Below are positions 49,701 through 63,900 of a stretch of DNA of 64,000 bases, in pieces. The stretch is from Xestospongia bergquistia (Eukaryota; Porifera; Demospongiae; Haplosclerida; Petrosiidae): assembly GCA_963965975.1 (NCBI GenBank), contig OZ014423.1:3224001-3288000 (forward strand), in the 5' to 3' direction. Both the position numbers and the translations under genes were made by a program. Within the stretch, counting starts at the first letter, position 1; the number at the start of each line of letters is the position of its first letter. The notes beneath the pieces were generated by a model that saw only the letters and a program-made list of their open reading frames with translations, did no database searches and was not told where the DNA came from.

Positions 49701-51650
49701 AGTTAAAGACTTTAGAATGTTTAGACTATTGAGAGAAGATTATAAAGTAAACTGCTCAGTCTAAAGGACTTTATGGCGCTAACCAATTAAACAGCTCTTA
49801 ACAGTTTAGTAAGTTTGTTTGCATTAACGCTCTAAAGTCTTTAAGTTAAAGACCTTAGAAGGTTTAGACTATTGAGAGAAGTTTATAAAGTAAACTGCTT
49901 AGTCTAATGGACTTTATGGCACTAACTAAATAAACATCTATTAACAGTTTAGTAAGTTTGTTTGCATTAACGCTCTAAAGTCTTTAAGTTAAAGACTTTA
50001 GATGGTTTAAACTATTGAGAGAATTTTATAAAGTAAACTGCTCAGTCTAAAGGACTTTATGGCACTAACTAAATAAACAGCGATTAACAGTTTAGTAAGT
50101 TAGTTTGCATTACCGCTCTAAAGTCTTTAAGTTAAAGACTTTAGAAGGTTTAGACTATTGAGAGAATTGTATAAAGTAAACTGCTCAGTCTAAAGGACTT
50201 TATGGCACTAACTAAATAAACAGCTATTAACAGTATAGTAAGTTTGTTTGCATCAACGTTCTAATGTCCTTAAGTTGGAGACTTTAGAAGATTTAGGCTA
50301 TTGAGAGAAGTTTCTAAAGTAAACTGCTCAGTCTAAAGGACTTTATGGTACTAACTAAATAAACAGCTATTAACAGTTTAGTAAGATAGTTTGCATTAAC
50401 GCTCCAAAGTCTGTAAGTTAAAGAATTTAGAAGGTTTATACTATTGAGAGAAGTTTATAAAGTAAACTGCTCAGTTTAAAGGACTTTATGGCAATAATCA
50501 AATAAACAGCTACTAACTATTTGGTAAGTTACTTTGCATTAACACTTTAAAGTCTTTAAGATAATGACTTTAGAAGGTTTAGACTATTGAGAGAATTTTA
50601 TAAAGTAAACTGCTCAGTCTAAAGGACTTTATGGCACTAACTAAATAAACAGCTATTAACAGTTTAGTAACTTAGTTTGCTTTAACGCTCTAAAGACTTT
50701 CAGTTAAAGACTTTAGAAGGTTTAGACTATTGAGAGAAGTTTATAAAGTAAACTGCTCAGTCTACAGAACTTTATGGCACTAACTAAATAAAGAGCTATT
50801 AACAGTTTAGTAAGTTAGTTTGCATTAATGCACTAAAGTCTTTAAGTTAGAGAGTTTAGAAGGTTTAGACTGCTGAGAGTAGTTTATAAAGTAAACTGCT
50901 CAGTCTAAAGGACTTTATGGCACTAAATAAATAAACAGCTATTAACAGTTTAGTAAGTTTGTTTGCATTAACGCTCTAAACTCTTTAAGTTAAAAATTTA
51001 GATGGTTTAGACTATTTAGAGAAGTTTATAAAGTAAACTGCTCAGTCTAAAGGACTTTACGGCACTAACTAAATAAACCGCTATTAATAGTTTCGTAAGT
51101 TAGTTAGCATTAACGCTCTAATGTCTTTAAGTTAAAGACTTTAGAAGGTTTAGACTATTGAGAGAAGTTTATAAAGTAAAGTGCTCAGTCTAAAGGACTT
51201 TATGGCACTAACTAAATAAATAGCTACTAACAGTTTAGTAAGACAGTTTGCATAACTCTCTAACGTCTGTAAGTTAAAGACTTTAGAAGGTTTAGACTAT
51301 TGAGAGAAGTTTATAAAGTAAACTGCTCAGTCTAAAGGACTTTATGGCACTAACTAAATAAACAGCTATTAACAGTTTGTTAAGTTACTTTGCATTAACA
51401 CTGTAAAGTCTTTAAGTTAAAGACTTTAGAAGGTTTAGACTATTGAGAGAATTTTATAAAGTAAACTGCTCAGTCTAAAGCACTTTATGGCACTAACTAA
51501 ATAAACAGCTATTAACAGTTTAGTAAGTTAGTTTGCATTAATGCTCTAAAGTCTTTAAGTTGGAGACTTTAGAAGGTTTAGACTATTGAGAGAAGTTTAT
51601 AAAGTAAACTGCTCAGTCTAAAGCACTTTATGGCACTAACTAAATAAACA
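49700..51650 (+). repeat. Unit E, copy 2
   Basis: Repeats the copy 1 series: GGCGCTAACCAATTAAAC (49775), CATCAACGTTCTAATGTCC (50251), TTTGGTAAGTTACTTTGC, GACTTTCAGTTAAAG, AAGACAGTTTGCATAAC (about 51240) and AAGTTGGAGAC (about 51560). It lacks two monomers that copy 1 has between about 47.5 and 47.8 kb. Differences from copy 1 are few, so this is a fairly recent duplication. Confidence 0.83.
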
Positions 51651-54600
51651 GCTATTAACAGTTTAGTAAGTTAGCTTGCATTAATGGTCTAAAGTCTTTA
51701 AGGTAAAGACTTTAGAAGGTTTAGGCTATTGAGATAAGTTTATAAAGTAAACTGCTCAGTCTAAACTACTTTATGGCATTAACTAAATAAAAAGCTATTA
51801 ACAGTTTAGTAATTTAGTTAGCATTAATGCTCTAAAGTCTTTTAAGTTAAAGACTTTAGAAGGTTTAGACTATTGAGAGAATTTTATAAAGTGAACTGCT
51901 CAGTCTAAAGGCATTAATGGCACTAGCTAAATAAACAGCTATTTACAGTTTAGTAAGTTAGTTTGCATTAACGCTCTAAAGTCTTTAAGTTAAAGACTTT
52001 ACAAGGTTTAGACTATTCAGAGAAGTTAATGAAGTAAACTGCTCAGTCTAAAGGACTCTATGTCCTAAATAAATAAACCGCTCTTAACAGTTTAGCAAGT
52101 TAGTTAGCATTAACGTTATAATATCTTTAAGTTAGAGAATTTGATAAAGTAAACTGCTTAGTCTAAAGGACTTTATGTCGCTAATTAATTAAACAGCTAT
52201 CAACAGTTTAGTAAGATATTTTGCATTAACGCTCTAAAGTGTTTATGTTTCAGACTTTAGAAGATTTAGTCTAGTGAGAGATGTTTATAAAGTAAACTGC
52301 TCAGTCTAAAGGACTTAATGGCACTAAATAAATAAACAGCTTTTACAGTTAGTAAGTTAGTTTGCATTAACGCTCTAAAGTCTTTAATTTAAAGACTTTA
52401 GATGGTTCAGAATATTGAGAGAAGTTTATATAGTAAACTGCTCAGTCTAAAGGACTTCATGGCACTAACTAAATAAACAGCTATTAACAGTTTAGTAGGT
52501 TAGTTTGCATTAACACTCTAAAGTCTTTAAGTTAAAGTCTTTAGAATGTTTAGACTATTGAGAGAAGATTACAAAGTAAACTGCTCAGTCTAAAGGACTT
52601 TATGGCAGTAAGTAAATACACAGCTATTAACAGTTTAGTAAGTTAGTTTGCATTAACGCTCTAAAGTCTTTAAGTTAAAGACTTTAGAAGGTTTAGACTA
52701 TTGAGAGAACTTTACAAAGCAAACTGCTCAGTCTAAAGGACTTTATGGCACTAACTAATAAACAGATATTAACAGTTTAGAAAGTTAGTTTGCATTAACG
52801 CTCTAAACTTTTTAACTTAAAGACTTTAGAAGGTTTAGATTATTGAGAGAAGTTTATGAAGTAAACTGCTCAGTCTAAAGGACTTTATGGCAATAAATTT
52901 ATAAGCAGCTATTAACAGTTTAGTAAATTAGTTTGCATTAACGATCTAAAGACTTTAAGTTAAAGACTTTAGTAGGTTTAGACTATTGAGAGAAGTTTAT
53001 AAAGTAAACTGCTCAGTCTAAAGAACTTTATGGCGCTAACTAAATAAACAACTATTAACAGTTTAGTAAGTTAGTTTGCATTAACGCTCCAAAGTCTTTA
53101 AGTTAAAGACTTTAGAAGGTTTAGACTATTGAGGGAAGTTTATAAAGTAAACTGCTCAGTCTAAAGGACTTTATGGCACTAACTAAATAAACAGCTATTA
53201 ACAGTTTAGTAAGTTTGTTTGCATTAACGCTCTAAAGTCTTTAAGTTAAAGACTTTAGATGGTTTAGACTATTCAGAGAAGTTAATGAAGTAAACTGCTC
53301 AGTCTAAAGGACTCTATGTCCTAAATAAATAAACCGCTCTTAACAGTTTAGCAAGTTAGTTAGCATTAACGTTATAATATCTTTAAGTTAAAGACTTTAG
53401 AAGGTTTAGACTATTGAGAGAAGTTTATAAAATAAACTGCTCAGTCTAAAGGAGTTTATGTCACTAACTAAATAAACAGCTATTAACAGTTTAGTAAATT
53501 AGTTTGCATTAACGCTATAAAGTCTTTAAGTTGAAGACATTAGAATGTTTAAACTATTGAGAGAAGTTTATAAAGTAAACTGCTCAGTCTAAAGGACTTT
53601 GAGGCACTAACTAAATAAACAGCTATTAACAGTTTAGTAAGTTAGTTTGCATTAACGCTCTAAAGTCTTTAAGTTAAAGACTTTAGAAGGTCTAGAATAT
53701 TGAGAGAATTTTATAAAGTAAACTGCTAAGTCTAAAGGACTTAATGGCACTAACTAAATAAACAGCTATTAACAGTTTAGTAATTTAGTTTGTTTTAACG
53801 CTCTAAAGTCTTTATGTTAAAGACTTTAGAAGGTTTAGACTATTGAGAGAAGTTTATAAAGTAAACTGCTCAGTCTAAACGACTTCATGGCACTAACTAA
53901 GTAAACAGCTCTTAACAGTTTAGTAAGTTAGTTTGCATTGATGCTGTAAAGTCTTTAAGGGAAAGACATTTAGAAGGCTTAGACTAATGAGAGAAGTTTA
54001 TAAAGTAAACTGCTCAGTCTAAAGGACTTTATGGCACTAACTAAATAAACAGCTATTAACAGTTTAGTAAGTTAGTTTGCATTAACGATCTAAAGACTAT
54101 AAGTTAAAGACTTTAGTAGGTTTAGACTATTGAGAGAAGTTTATAAAGTAAATTGCTCAGTCTAATGAACTTTATGGCACTGACTACATAAACAGCTATT
54201 AACAGTTTAGTAAGTTAGTTTGCATTAAAGCTCTAAAGTCTTTAAGTTAAAGACTTTAAATGGTTAAGACTATTTAAAGAAGTTTATAAGGTAAACTGCT
54301 CAGTCTAAAGGACTTTATGGCACTAACTATATAAACCGCTATTAATAGTTTCGTAAGTTAGTTTGCATTAACGCTCTAATGTCTTTAAGTTAAAGACTTT
54401 AGAAGGTTTAGACTATTGAGAGAAGTTTATAAAGTAAACTGCTCAGTCCAAAGGACTTTATGGCACTAACTAAATAAACAGCTATTAACAGTTTAGTAAG
54501 TTAGTTTGCATTAACGCTCTAAAGTCTTTAAGTTAAAAACTTTAGAAGGTATAGACTATTGAGAGAAGTTGATAAAGTAAACTACTCAGTCGAAAGGACT
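51650..54600 (+). repeat. F domain: loosely repeated monomers
   Basis: A short match at 52061 and 53317 (TGTCCTAAATAAATAAACCG, then GTTAGCATTAACGTTATAATATC) gives an offset of 1256 bp. Another pair, CGATCTAAAGACT with GACTTTAGTAGG, lies at about 52940 and 54086. Order between them is not well kept, so this domain is either older or more scrambled than its neighbours. Otherwise ordinary monomers. Confidence 0.72.
52038..52152 (+). repeat. 115-bp short monomer, type T5
   Basis: Lacks about 27 bp between CTTTAAGTTA and GAGAATTTGATAAAG, which removes the right palindrome arm and TTTAGACTATT. Its partner at about 53294 has the same left half (TGTCCTAAATAAATAAACCG) but is full length. The deletion therefore arose after that duplication or was repaired in the partner. 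Confidence 0.85.
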
Positions 54601-57196
54601 TTATGACTCTGACTAAATAAACAGCTATTAACAGTTTAGTAAGTTAGTTTGTATTAACGCTCTAAAGTCTTTAAGTTAAAGACTTTAGAAGGTTTACGCT
54701 ATTAATAGAAGTTCATACAGTAAACTGCTCAGTCTAAAGGACTTTATGGCACTAACTAAATAAACAGCTATTAACAGTTTAGTAAGTTAGTTTGTATTAA
54801 CGCTCTAAAGTCTTTAAGTTAAAGACTTGAGAAAGTTTAGACTATTGAGAAAAGTTTATAAAGTAAACTGCTCAGTCTAAAGGAGTTTATGGCACTAACT
54901 AAATAAACAGCTATTAACAGTATAGTAAGTTAGTTTGCATTAACGCTTTAAAGTCTTTAAATTAAAGACTTTAGAAGGTTTAGACTATTGAGAGAAGTTT
55001 ATAAAGTAAACTGCTCTGTCTAAAGGACTTTATGGCACTAATTAAATAAATAGCTATTAACAGCTTAGGAAGTTAGTTTGCATTAACGCTTTAATGTCTT
55101 TAAGTTAAAGACTTTCGAAGGTTTAGACTATTGAGAGAAGTTTACAAAGTAAACTGCTCAGTCTAAAGGACTTTATTGCACTAATTAAATAAAGAGCTAT
55201 TAACAGTTTAGTAAGTTATTTTGCATTAACGCTTTAAAGTCTTTAAGTTAAAGACTCTAGAAGGTTTAGACTATTGAGAGAAGTTTATTAAGTAAACTGC
55301 TCAGTATAAAGGACGTTATGGCACTAACTAAATAAAGAAGTATTAACAGTTTAGTAAGTCAGTTTGCATTAACGCTCTAAAGTCTTTAACTTAAAGACTT
55401 TAGAAGGTTTAGACTATTGAGAGAAGTTGATAAAATAAACTACTCAGTCTAAAGGACATTATGGCACTAACTAAATAAACAGTTATTAACAGTTTAGTAA
55501 GTTAGTTTGCATGAAAGGTTTAAAGTCCTTAAGTTAAAGACTTTAGAAGGTGTAGACTATTGAGAGAAGTTTATAAAGTAAACTACTCAGTATAAAGGAC
55601 ATTATGGCAATAACTAAATAAACAGCTATTAACTGTTTAGTAACTTAGTTTGCATTAACTCTCTAAAGTCTTTAAGTTAAAGACTTTAGAAAGTTTAGAC
55701 TATTGAGAGAAGTTCATAACGTAAACTACTCAGTCTAAAGGACTTTATGACACTAACTAAATAAACAGCTATTAACAGTTTAGTAAGTTAGTTTGCATTA
55801 ACGCTCTAAAGTCTTTAAGATAAAGACTTTAGAAGGTTTAGACTATTGATAGAAGTTCATACAGTAAAATGCTCAGTTTAAAGGACTTTATGGCACTAAC
55901 TAAATAAACAACTATTAACAGTTTAGTAAGTTTGTTTGCATTGACGCTCTAATGTCTTTAAGTTAAAGACTTGAGAAGGTTTAGAACTATTGAGAGAAGT
56001 TTATTAAGTAAAGTGCTCAGTCTAAAGGACTTTATGGCACTAACTAAATAAACAGCTATTAACAGTTTAGTAAGTTATTTTGCATTAACGCTCTCAAGTC
56101 TTTAAGTTAAAGACTTTAGAAGGTTTAGACTGTTGAGAGAAGGTGATAAATTAAACTACTCAGTCTAAAGGACTTTATGGCTCTAACTAAATAAACAGTT
56201 ATTAACAGTTTAGTAAGTTAGTTTGCATGAAAGATATAAAGTCCTTAAGTTAAACACTTTAGAAGGTGTGGACTATTGAGAGAAGCTTATAAAGTAAACT
56301 GCGCAGTCTAAAGGACTTTACTGCACAAACTAAATAAACAGCTATTAACTGTTTAGTAAGTTAGTTTGCATTAACGCTCTAATGTCTTTAAGTTAAAGAC
56401 TTTAGAAGGTTTAGAGTATTGAGAGAATTTTATAAAGTAAACTGCTCTGTCTAACGGACTTTATGGCACTAACTAAATAAACAGTTATCAACAGTTTAGT
56501 AAGTTAGTTTGCATTAACGGTCTAAAGTCTTTAAGTTAAAGACTTTAGAAGTTTTAGACTATTGAGAGAAGTTTATAAAGTAAACTGCTCAGTCTAAAGG
56601 ACTTTATGGCACTAACTAAATAAACAGCTATTAGCAGTTTGGTAAGTTAGTTTGTGTTAACGCCCTAAAGTCTTTAAGTTAAAGACTTTAGAAGGTTTAG
56701 ACTATTGAGAGAAGTTTATAAAGTAGACTGCTCAGTCTAAAGGACTTTATGGCACTAACTAAATAAACAGCTATTAAGAGTTTAGTAAGTTAGTTTGCTT
56801 GAAAGGTCTAAGGTTCTTAAGTTAAAGACTTTAGAAGGTTTAGACTATTGAGAGAAGTTTATGATGTAACTGCTCAGTCTAAAGGACTTTATGGCACTAA
56901 CTAAATAAACTGCTATTAGCAGTTTGGTAAGTTAGTTTGTATTAACGGCCTAAAGTCTTTAAGTTAAAGACTTTAGAAGGTTTAGACTATCGAGAGAAGT
57001 TTATAAAGTAAACAGCTCAGTCTAAAGGACTTTATGGCACTAACTAAATAAAGAGCTATTAGCAGTTTAGTAAGTTAGTTTGCATTAACGCTCTAAAGTC
57101 TTTAAGTTAAAGACTTTAGAAGGTTTAGACTATTTAGAGTAGTTTATAATGTAAACTGGCCACTCTAAAGGACTTTATGGCACTAACTAAATAAAC

Positions 57197-58790
57197 AGCT
57201 GTTAGCAGTTCAGTAAGTTAGTTTGCATTGAAGCTCTAAAGTCTTTAAGTTAAAGACTTTAGAAGGTTTAGACTATTTAGAGAAGTTTATAATGTAAACT
57301 GCCCAGTCTAAGGACTTTATGGCACTAACTAAATAAACAGCTGTTAGCAGTTCAGTGAGTTAGTTTGCATTAAAGCTCTAAAGTCTTTAAGTTAAAGACT
57401 TTAGAAGGTTTAGACTATTTAGAGAAGTTTATTAAGTAAACTGCTCAATCCAAAGGACTTTATGGCACTAACTAAATAAATAGCTATTAGCAGTTTAGTA
57501 AGATTGTTTGCATTAATGCTCTAAAGTCTTTAAGTTAAAGACTTTAGAAGGTTTGGACTATTGAGAGAAGTCGATAAAGTAAACTACTCAGTCTAAAGGA
57601 CTTTATGCCATTGACTAAATAAACAGCTATTAACAGTTTCGTTAGTTAGTTTGCATTAACGCTCTAAAGTCTTTAAGTTAAAGACTTTAGAAGGTTTAGA
57701 CTATTCATAGAAGTTCATACAGTAAACTGCTCAGTCTAAAGGACTTTATGGCACTAACTAAATAAAAAGCTATTAACAGTTTAGTAAGTTAGTTTGCTTG
57801 AAAGGTCTAAAGTCCTTAAGTTAAAGACTTTAGAAGGTGTAGACTATTGAGAGAAGTTTATAAAGTAAACTGCTCAGTCTAAAGGACTTTACGGCACTAA
57901 CTAAATAAACAGCTACTAACTGTTTAATAAGTTAGTTTGCATTAACGCTCTAAAGTCTTTAAGTTAAAGACTTTAGAAGGTTTAGACTATTGAGAGAAGT
58001 CGATAAAGTAAACTACTCAGTCTAAAGGACTTATGGCACTAACTAAATAAACAGTTATTAACAGTTTAGTAAGTTAGTTTGCATGAAAGGTCTAAAGTCC
58101 TTAAGTTTAAGACTTTAGAAGGTTTAGACTATTGAGAGAAGTTGACAAAGTAAACTGCTCAGTCTAAAGGACATTATGGCACTAACAAAATAAACAGCTA
58201 TTAACTGTTTAGTAAGTTAGTTTGCATTAACTCTCTAAGGTCTTTAAGTTAAAGACTTTAGAAGGTTTAGACTATTGAGAGAAGTTCATAAAGTAAACTA
58301 CTCAGTCTAAAGGACTTTATGGCACTAACTAAGTAAACAGTTATTAACACTTTAGTAAGTTAGTTCGCATAACGCTCTAAAGTCTTTAAGTTAAAGACTT
58401 TAGAAGGTTCAGACTATTGAGAGCAGTTTATAAAATAAACAGCTCAGTCTAAAGGACTTTATGGCACTAACTAAATAAACAGCTATTAGCAGTTTAGTAA
58501 GTTAGTTTGTATGAAAACGCCCTAAAGTCTTTAAGTTAAAGACTTTAGACGGTTTAGACTATTGAGAGAAGTTTATAAAGTAAACTGCTCAGTCTAAAGG
58601 AGTTTATGGCACTAACTAAATAAACAGCTATTAACAGTTTAGTAACTTTGTTTGCTTGAAATGTCTAAGGTTCTTAAGTTAAAGACTTTAGAAGGTTTAG
58701 ACTATTGAGTGAAGTTTATTCAGTAAACTGCTCAGTCTAAAGGACTTTATGGCACTAACTAAATAAACAGCTATTAGCAGTTTAGTAAGT
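57197..58790 (+). repeat. Unit G, copy 1 (15-monomer period)
   Basis: Markers: CTGTTAGCAGTTCAG (57197), ATTAAGTAAACTGCTCAATC (57431), ATGCCATTGACTAA, TATTCATAGAAGTTCATACAG, GTTTGCATGAAAGGTC with AAGTTTAAGAC (58081) and GTATGAAAACGCCC (58511). Each returns 2144-2147 bp later, against 2145 expected for 15 monomers. Confidence 0.86.
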
Positions 58791-59340
58791 TAGTTTGCAT
58801 TAACGCTTTAAAGTCTTTAAGTTAATGACTTTAGAAGGTTTAGACTATTGAGAGAAGTCGATAAAGTAAACTACTAAGTCTAAAGGACTTTATGGCACTA
58901 ACTAAATAAAGAGCTATTAGCAGTTTAGTAAGGTAGTTTGCATTAACGCTCTAAAGTCTTTAATTTAAAGACTTTAGAAGGTTTAGACTATTGAGAGAAG
59001 TTGATAAAGTAAACGACTCAGTCTAAAGGACTTTATGGCACCAACTAAATAAACAGTTATTACCCGTTTAGTAAGTTAGTTTGCATTAACGGTCTAAAGT
59101 CTTTAAATTAAAGACTTTTGAAGGTTTAGACTATTGAGAGAAGTTTATAAAGTAAACTGCTCAGTCTAAAGGACTTTATGGCGCTAACTAAATAAACAGC
59201 TATTAACAGTTTAGTAAGTTAGTTTGCATTAACGCTCTAAAGTCTTTAAGTTAAAGACTTTAGAAGGTTTAGACTAGTGAGAGAAGTTTATAAAGTAAAC
59301 TGCTCAGTCTAAAGGACTTTATGGCACTAACTAAATAAAC

Positions 59341-60930
59341 AGCTGTTAGCAGTTCAGTAAGTTATTTTGCATTAAAGCTCTAAAGTCTTTAAGTTAAAGA
59401 CTTTAGAAGGTTTAGACTATTTTGAGAAGTTTATAATGTAAACTGCCGAGTCTAAAGGACTTTATGGCACTAACTAAATAAACAGCTGTTAGCAGTTCAG
59501 TAAGTTAGTTTGCGTTAAAGCTCAAAAGTCTTTAAGTTAAAGACTTTAGAAGGTTTAGACTATTGAGAGAAGTTTATTAAGTAAACTGCTCAATCCAAAG
59601 GACTTTATGGCACTAACTAAATAAACAGCTATTAGCAGTTTAGTAAGATTGTTTGCATTAATGCTCTAAAGTCTTTAAGTTAAAGACTTTAGAAGGTTTG
59701 GACTATTGAGAGAAGTCGATAAAGTAAACTACTCAGTCTAAAGGACTTTATGCCATTGACTAAGTAAACAGCTATTAACAGTTTCGTAAGTTAGTTTGCA
59801 TTAACGCTCTAAAGTCTTTAAGTTAAAGACTTTAGAAGGTTTAGACTATTCATAAAAGATCATACAGTAAACTGCTCAGTCTAAAGGACTTTATGGCACT
59901 AACTAAATAAAAAGCTATTAACAGTTTAGTAAGTTAGTTTGCTTGAAAGGTCTAAAGTCCTTAAGTTAAAGACTTTAGAAGGTTTAGACTATTGAGAGAA
60001 GTTTATAAAGTAAACTGCTCAGTCTAAAGGACTTTACGGCACTAACTAAATAAACAGCTACAAACTGTTTAGTAAGTTTGTGTGCATTAACGCTCTAAAG
60101 TCTTTAAGTTAAAGACTTTAGAAGGTTTAGACTATTTAGAGAAGTCGATAAAGTAAACTACTCAGTCTAAAGGACTTTATTGCACTAACTAAATAAACAG
60201 TTATTAACAGTTTAGTAAGTTAGTTTGCATGAAAGGTCTAAAGTCCTTAAGTTTAAGACTTTAGAAGGTTTAGACTATTGAGAGAAGTTGATAAAGTAAA
60301 CTGCTCAGTCTAAAGGACATTATGGCACTAACTAAATAAACAGCTATTAACTGTTTAGAAAGTTAGTTTGCATTAACTCTCTAAGGTCTTTAAGATAAAG
60401 ACTTTAGAAGGTTTAGACTATTGAGAGAAGTTCATAAAGTAAACTACTCAGTCTAAAGGACTTTATGGCACTAACTAAGTAAACAGTTATTAACACTTTT
60501 GTAAGTTAGTTTTCATTAACGCTCTAAAGTCTTTAAGTTAAAGACTTTAGAAGGTTTAGACTATTGAGAGAATTGTATAAAGCAAACTGCTCAGTCTAAA
60601 GGACTTTATGGCACTAACTAAATCAACAGCTATTAGCAGTTTAGTAAGTTAGTTTGTATGAAAACGACCTAAAGTCTTTAAGTTAAAGACTTTAGAAGGT
60701 TTAGACTATTGAGAAAAGTTTATAAAGTAAACTGCTCAGTGTAAAGGACTTCATGGCACTAACTAAATAAACAGCTATTAACTGTTTAGTAAGTTAGTTT
60801 GCATTAACGCTCTAAAGTCTTTAAGTTAAAGACTTTAGAAGGTTTAGACTATTGAGAGAAGTTGATAAAGTAAACAGCTCAGTCTAAAGGACTTTATAGC
60901 ACTAACTAAATAAACAGCGATTAACAGTTG
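59341..60930 (+). repeat. Unit G, copy 2
   Basis: Second copy of the 15-monomer unit: CTGTTAGCAGTTCAG (59341), ATTAAGTAAACTGCTCAATC (59576), ATGCCATTGACTAAG, GCATGAAAGGTC with AAGTTTAAGAC (60228) and GTATGAAAACGACC (60656 region). The small drift from 2144 to 2147 is explained by 1-2 bp indels such as GGACTTATGG near 58030 in copy 1. Confidence 0.86.
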
Positions 60931-63900
60931 AGTAAGTTAGTTTGCATTAACGCTCTAAACTCTTTCAGTTAAAGACTTAAGAAGGTTTAGACTATTGACA
61001 GAAGTTTATAATGTAAACTGCTCAGTCTAAAGGACTTTATGGCACTAACTAAATAAACAGCTATTAACAGTTTAGTAAGTTAGTTTGCATTAACGCTCTA
61101 AAGTCTTTAAGTTAAAGACTTTAGAAGGTTTAGACTATTGAGAGAAGTTGATAAATTAAACTACTCAGTCTAAAGCACTTTATGGCACTCACTAAATAAA
61201 CAGTTATTAACAGTTTAGTAAGTTAGTTTGGATGAAAGGTCTAAAGTCCTTAAGTTAATGACTTTAGAAGGTGTAGACTATTAAGAGAAGTTTATAAAGT
61301 AAACCGCTAAGTCTAAAGGACTTTACGGCACTAACTAAATAAACAGCTATTAACTGTTTCGTAAGTTAGTTTGCATTAACGCTCTAAAGTCTTTAAGTTA
61401 AAGACTTTAGAAGGTTTAGACTATTGAGAGAAGTCGATAAAGTAAACTACTCAGTCTGAAGGACTTTATGGCACTAACTCAATGAACAGTTATTAACAGT
61501 TTAGTAAGTTAGTTTGCATGAAAGGTCTAAAGTCCTTAAGTTAAAGACTTTAGAAGGTTTAGACTATTGAGAGAAGTTTATAAAGTAAACTGCTCAGTCT
61601 AAAGGACTTTATGGCACTAACTAAATAAACAGCTATTAACAGTTTAGTTAGTTAGTTGGCATTAACGCTCTAATGTCTTTAAGTTAAAGACTTTAGAAGG
61701 TTTAGATGATTGAGAGAAGTTTATAAAGTAAACTGCTCATTCTAACGGACTTTATGGCACTAACTAAATAAACAGTTATCAACAGTTTAGTAAGTTAGTT
61801 TGCATTAACGCTCTAATGTCTTTAAGTTAAAGACTTTAGAAGGTTTAGACTATTGAGAGAAGTTTATAAAGTAAACTGCTCAGTCTAACGGACTTTATGG
61901 CACTAACTAAATAAAGAGTTATCAACAGTTTAGTAAGTTAGTTTGCATTAACGGTCTAAAGTCTTTAAGTTAAAGACTTTAGAAGTTTTAGACTATTGAG
62001 AGAAGTTTATAAAGTAAACTGCTCAGTCTAAAGGACTTTATGGCACCAACTAAATGAACAGCTATTAGCAGTTTAGTAAGTTAGTTTGTATTAACGCTCT
62101 AAAGTCTTTAAGTTAAAGACTTTAGAAGGTTTAGACTATTGAGAGTAGTTTATAAAGTAAACTGAGCAGTCTAAAGGACTTTATGGCACTAACTAAATAA
62201 ACAGCTGTTAGCAGTTTAGTAAGTTAGTTTGCATTAAAGCTCTAAAGTCTTTAAGTTAAATACTTTAGAAGGTTTATACTATTGAGAGAAATTTATAAAG
62301 TAAACTGCTCAGTCTAAAGGACTTTATGGAACTAACTAAACAAACAGCTATTAACAGTTTAGCAAGTTAGTTTGCATTAACGCTCTAAAGTCTTTAAGTT
62401 AAAGACTTAAGAAGGTTTAGACTATTGAGAGAAGTTTATAAATTAAACTGCTCAGTCTAAAGGACTTTATGGCACTAACTAAACAAACAGCTATTAACAG
62501 TTTAGTAAGTTAGTTTGCATTAACGCTCTAAAGTCTTTAAGATAAAGACTTGAGAAGGTTTAGACTATTGAGAGAAGTTTACAAAGTAGACTGCTCAGTC
62601 TAAAGGAGTTTATGGCACTAACTAAATAAACAGCTATTAACAGTTTAGTAAGTTAGTTTGTATTAACGCTCTAAAGTCTTTAAGTTAAAGACTTTAGAAG
62701 ATTTAGACTGTTGAGAGAAGTTTATAAAGTAAACTGCTCAGTCTAAAGGACTTTATGGCACTAAGTAAATAAACAGCTATTAACAGTTTAGGAAGTTAGT
62801 TTGCGTTAATGCTCTAAAGTCTTTAAGTTAAAGTCTTTAGAAGGATTAGACTATTGAGAGAAGTTTATAAAGTAAACTGCTCAGTATAAAGGACTTTATG
62901 GCACTAACTAAATAAAGAAGTATTAACAGTTTAGTAAGTGATTTTGCATTAAAGCTCTAAAGCCTTTAAGTAAAAGACTTTAGAAGGTTTAGACTATTGA
63001 GGGAAGTTGATAAATTAAACTACTCACTCTAAAGGACTTTATGGCACTAACTAAATAAACAGCTATTAACAGTTTAGTAAGTTAGTTTGCATTAACGCTC
63101 TAAAGATTTTAAGTTAAAGACTTGAGAAAGTTTAGACTATTGAGAGAAGTTTATAAAGTAAACTGCTCAGTCTAAAGGAGTTTATGGCCCTAACTAAATA
63201 AACAGCTATTAACAGTTTAGTAAGTTAGTTTGCATTAACGCTCTAAAGTCTTTTAGTTAAAGACTTTAGAAGTTTTAGACTATTGAGTGAAGTTTATAAA
63301 GTAAACTGCTCAGTCTAAAGGACTATATGGCAGTAATTAAATAAAAAGCTATTAACAGTTTAGGAAGTTAGTTTGCATTAACACTCTAATGTCTTTAAGT
63401 TAAGGACTTTAGAACGTTTAGACTATTGAGAGAAGTTTATAAAGTAAACTGCTCAGTCTAAAGGACTTTATGGCACTAACTAAATAAACAGCTATTAACA
63501 GTTTAGTAAGCTAGTTTGCATTAACGCTCTAAAGTCTTTAAGTTAAAGACTTTAGAAGGTTTAGACTATTGAGAGAAATTTATTAAGTAAACTGCTCAAT
63601 AGAAAGGACTTTATGGCACTAACTAAATAAACAGCTATTAACTGTTTAGTAAGTTAGTTTGCATTAACGCACTAAAGTCTTTAAGTTAAAGACTTTAGAA
63701 GTTTAGACTATTGAGAGAAGTTGATAAATTAAACTACTCAGTCTAAAGGACTTTATGGCACTAACTAAATAAACAGTTATTAACAGTTTCGTAAGTTAGT
63801 TTGCATGAAAGGTCTAAAGTCCTTAAGTTAAAGACTTTAGAAGGTGTAGACTATTGAGAGAAGTTTATAAAGAAAACTGCTCAGTCTAAAGGACATTATG

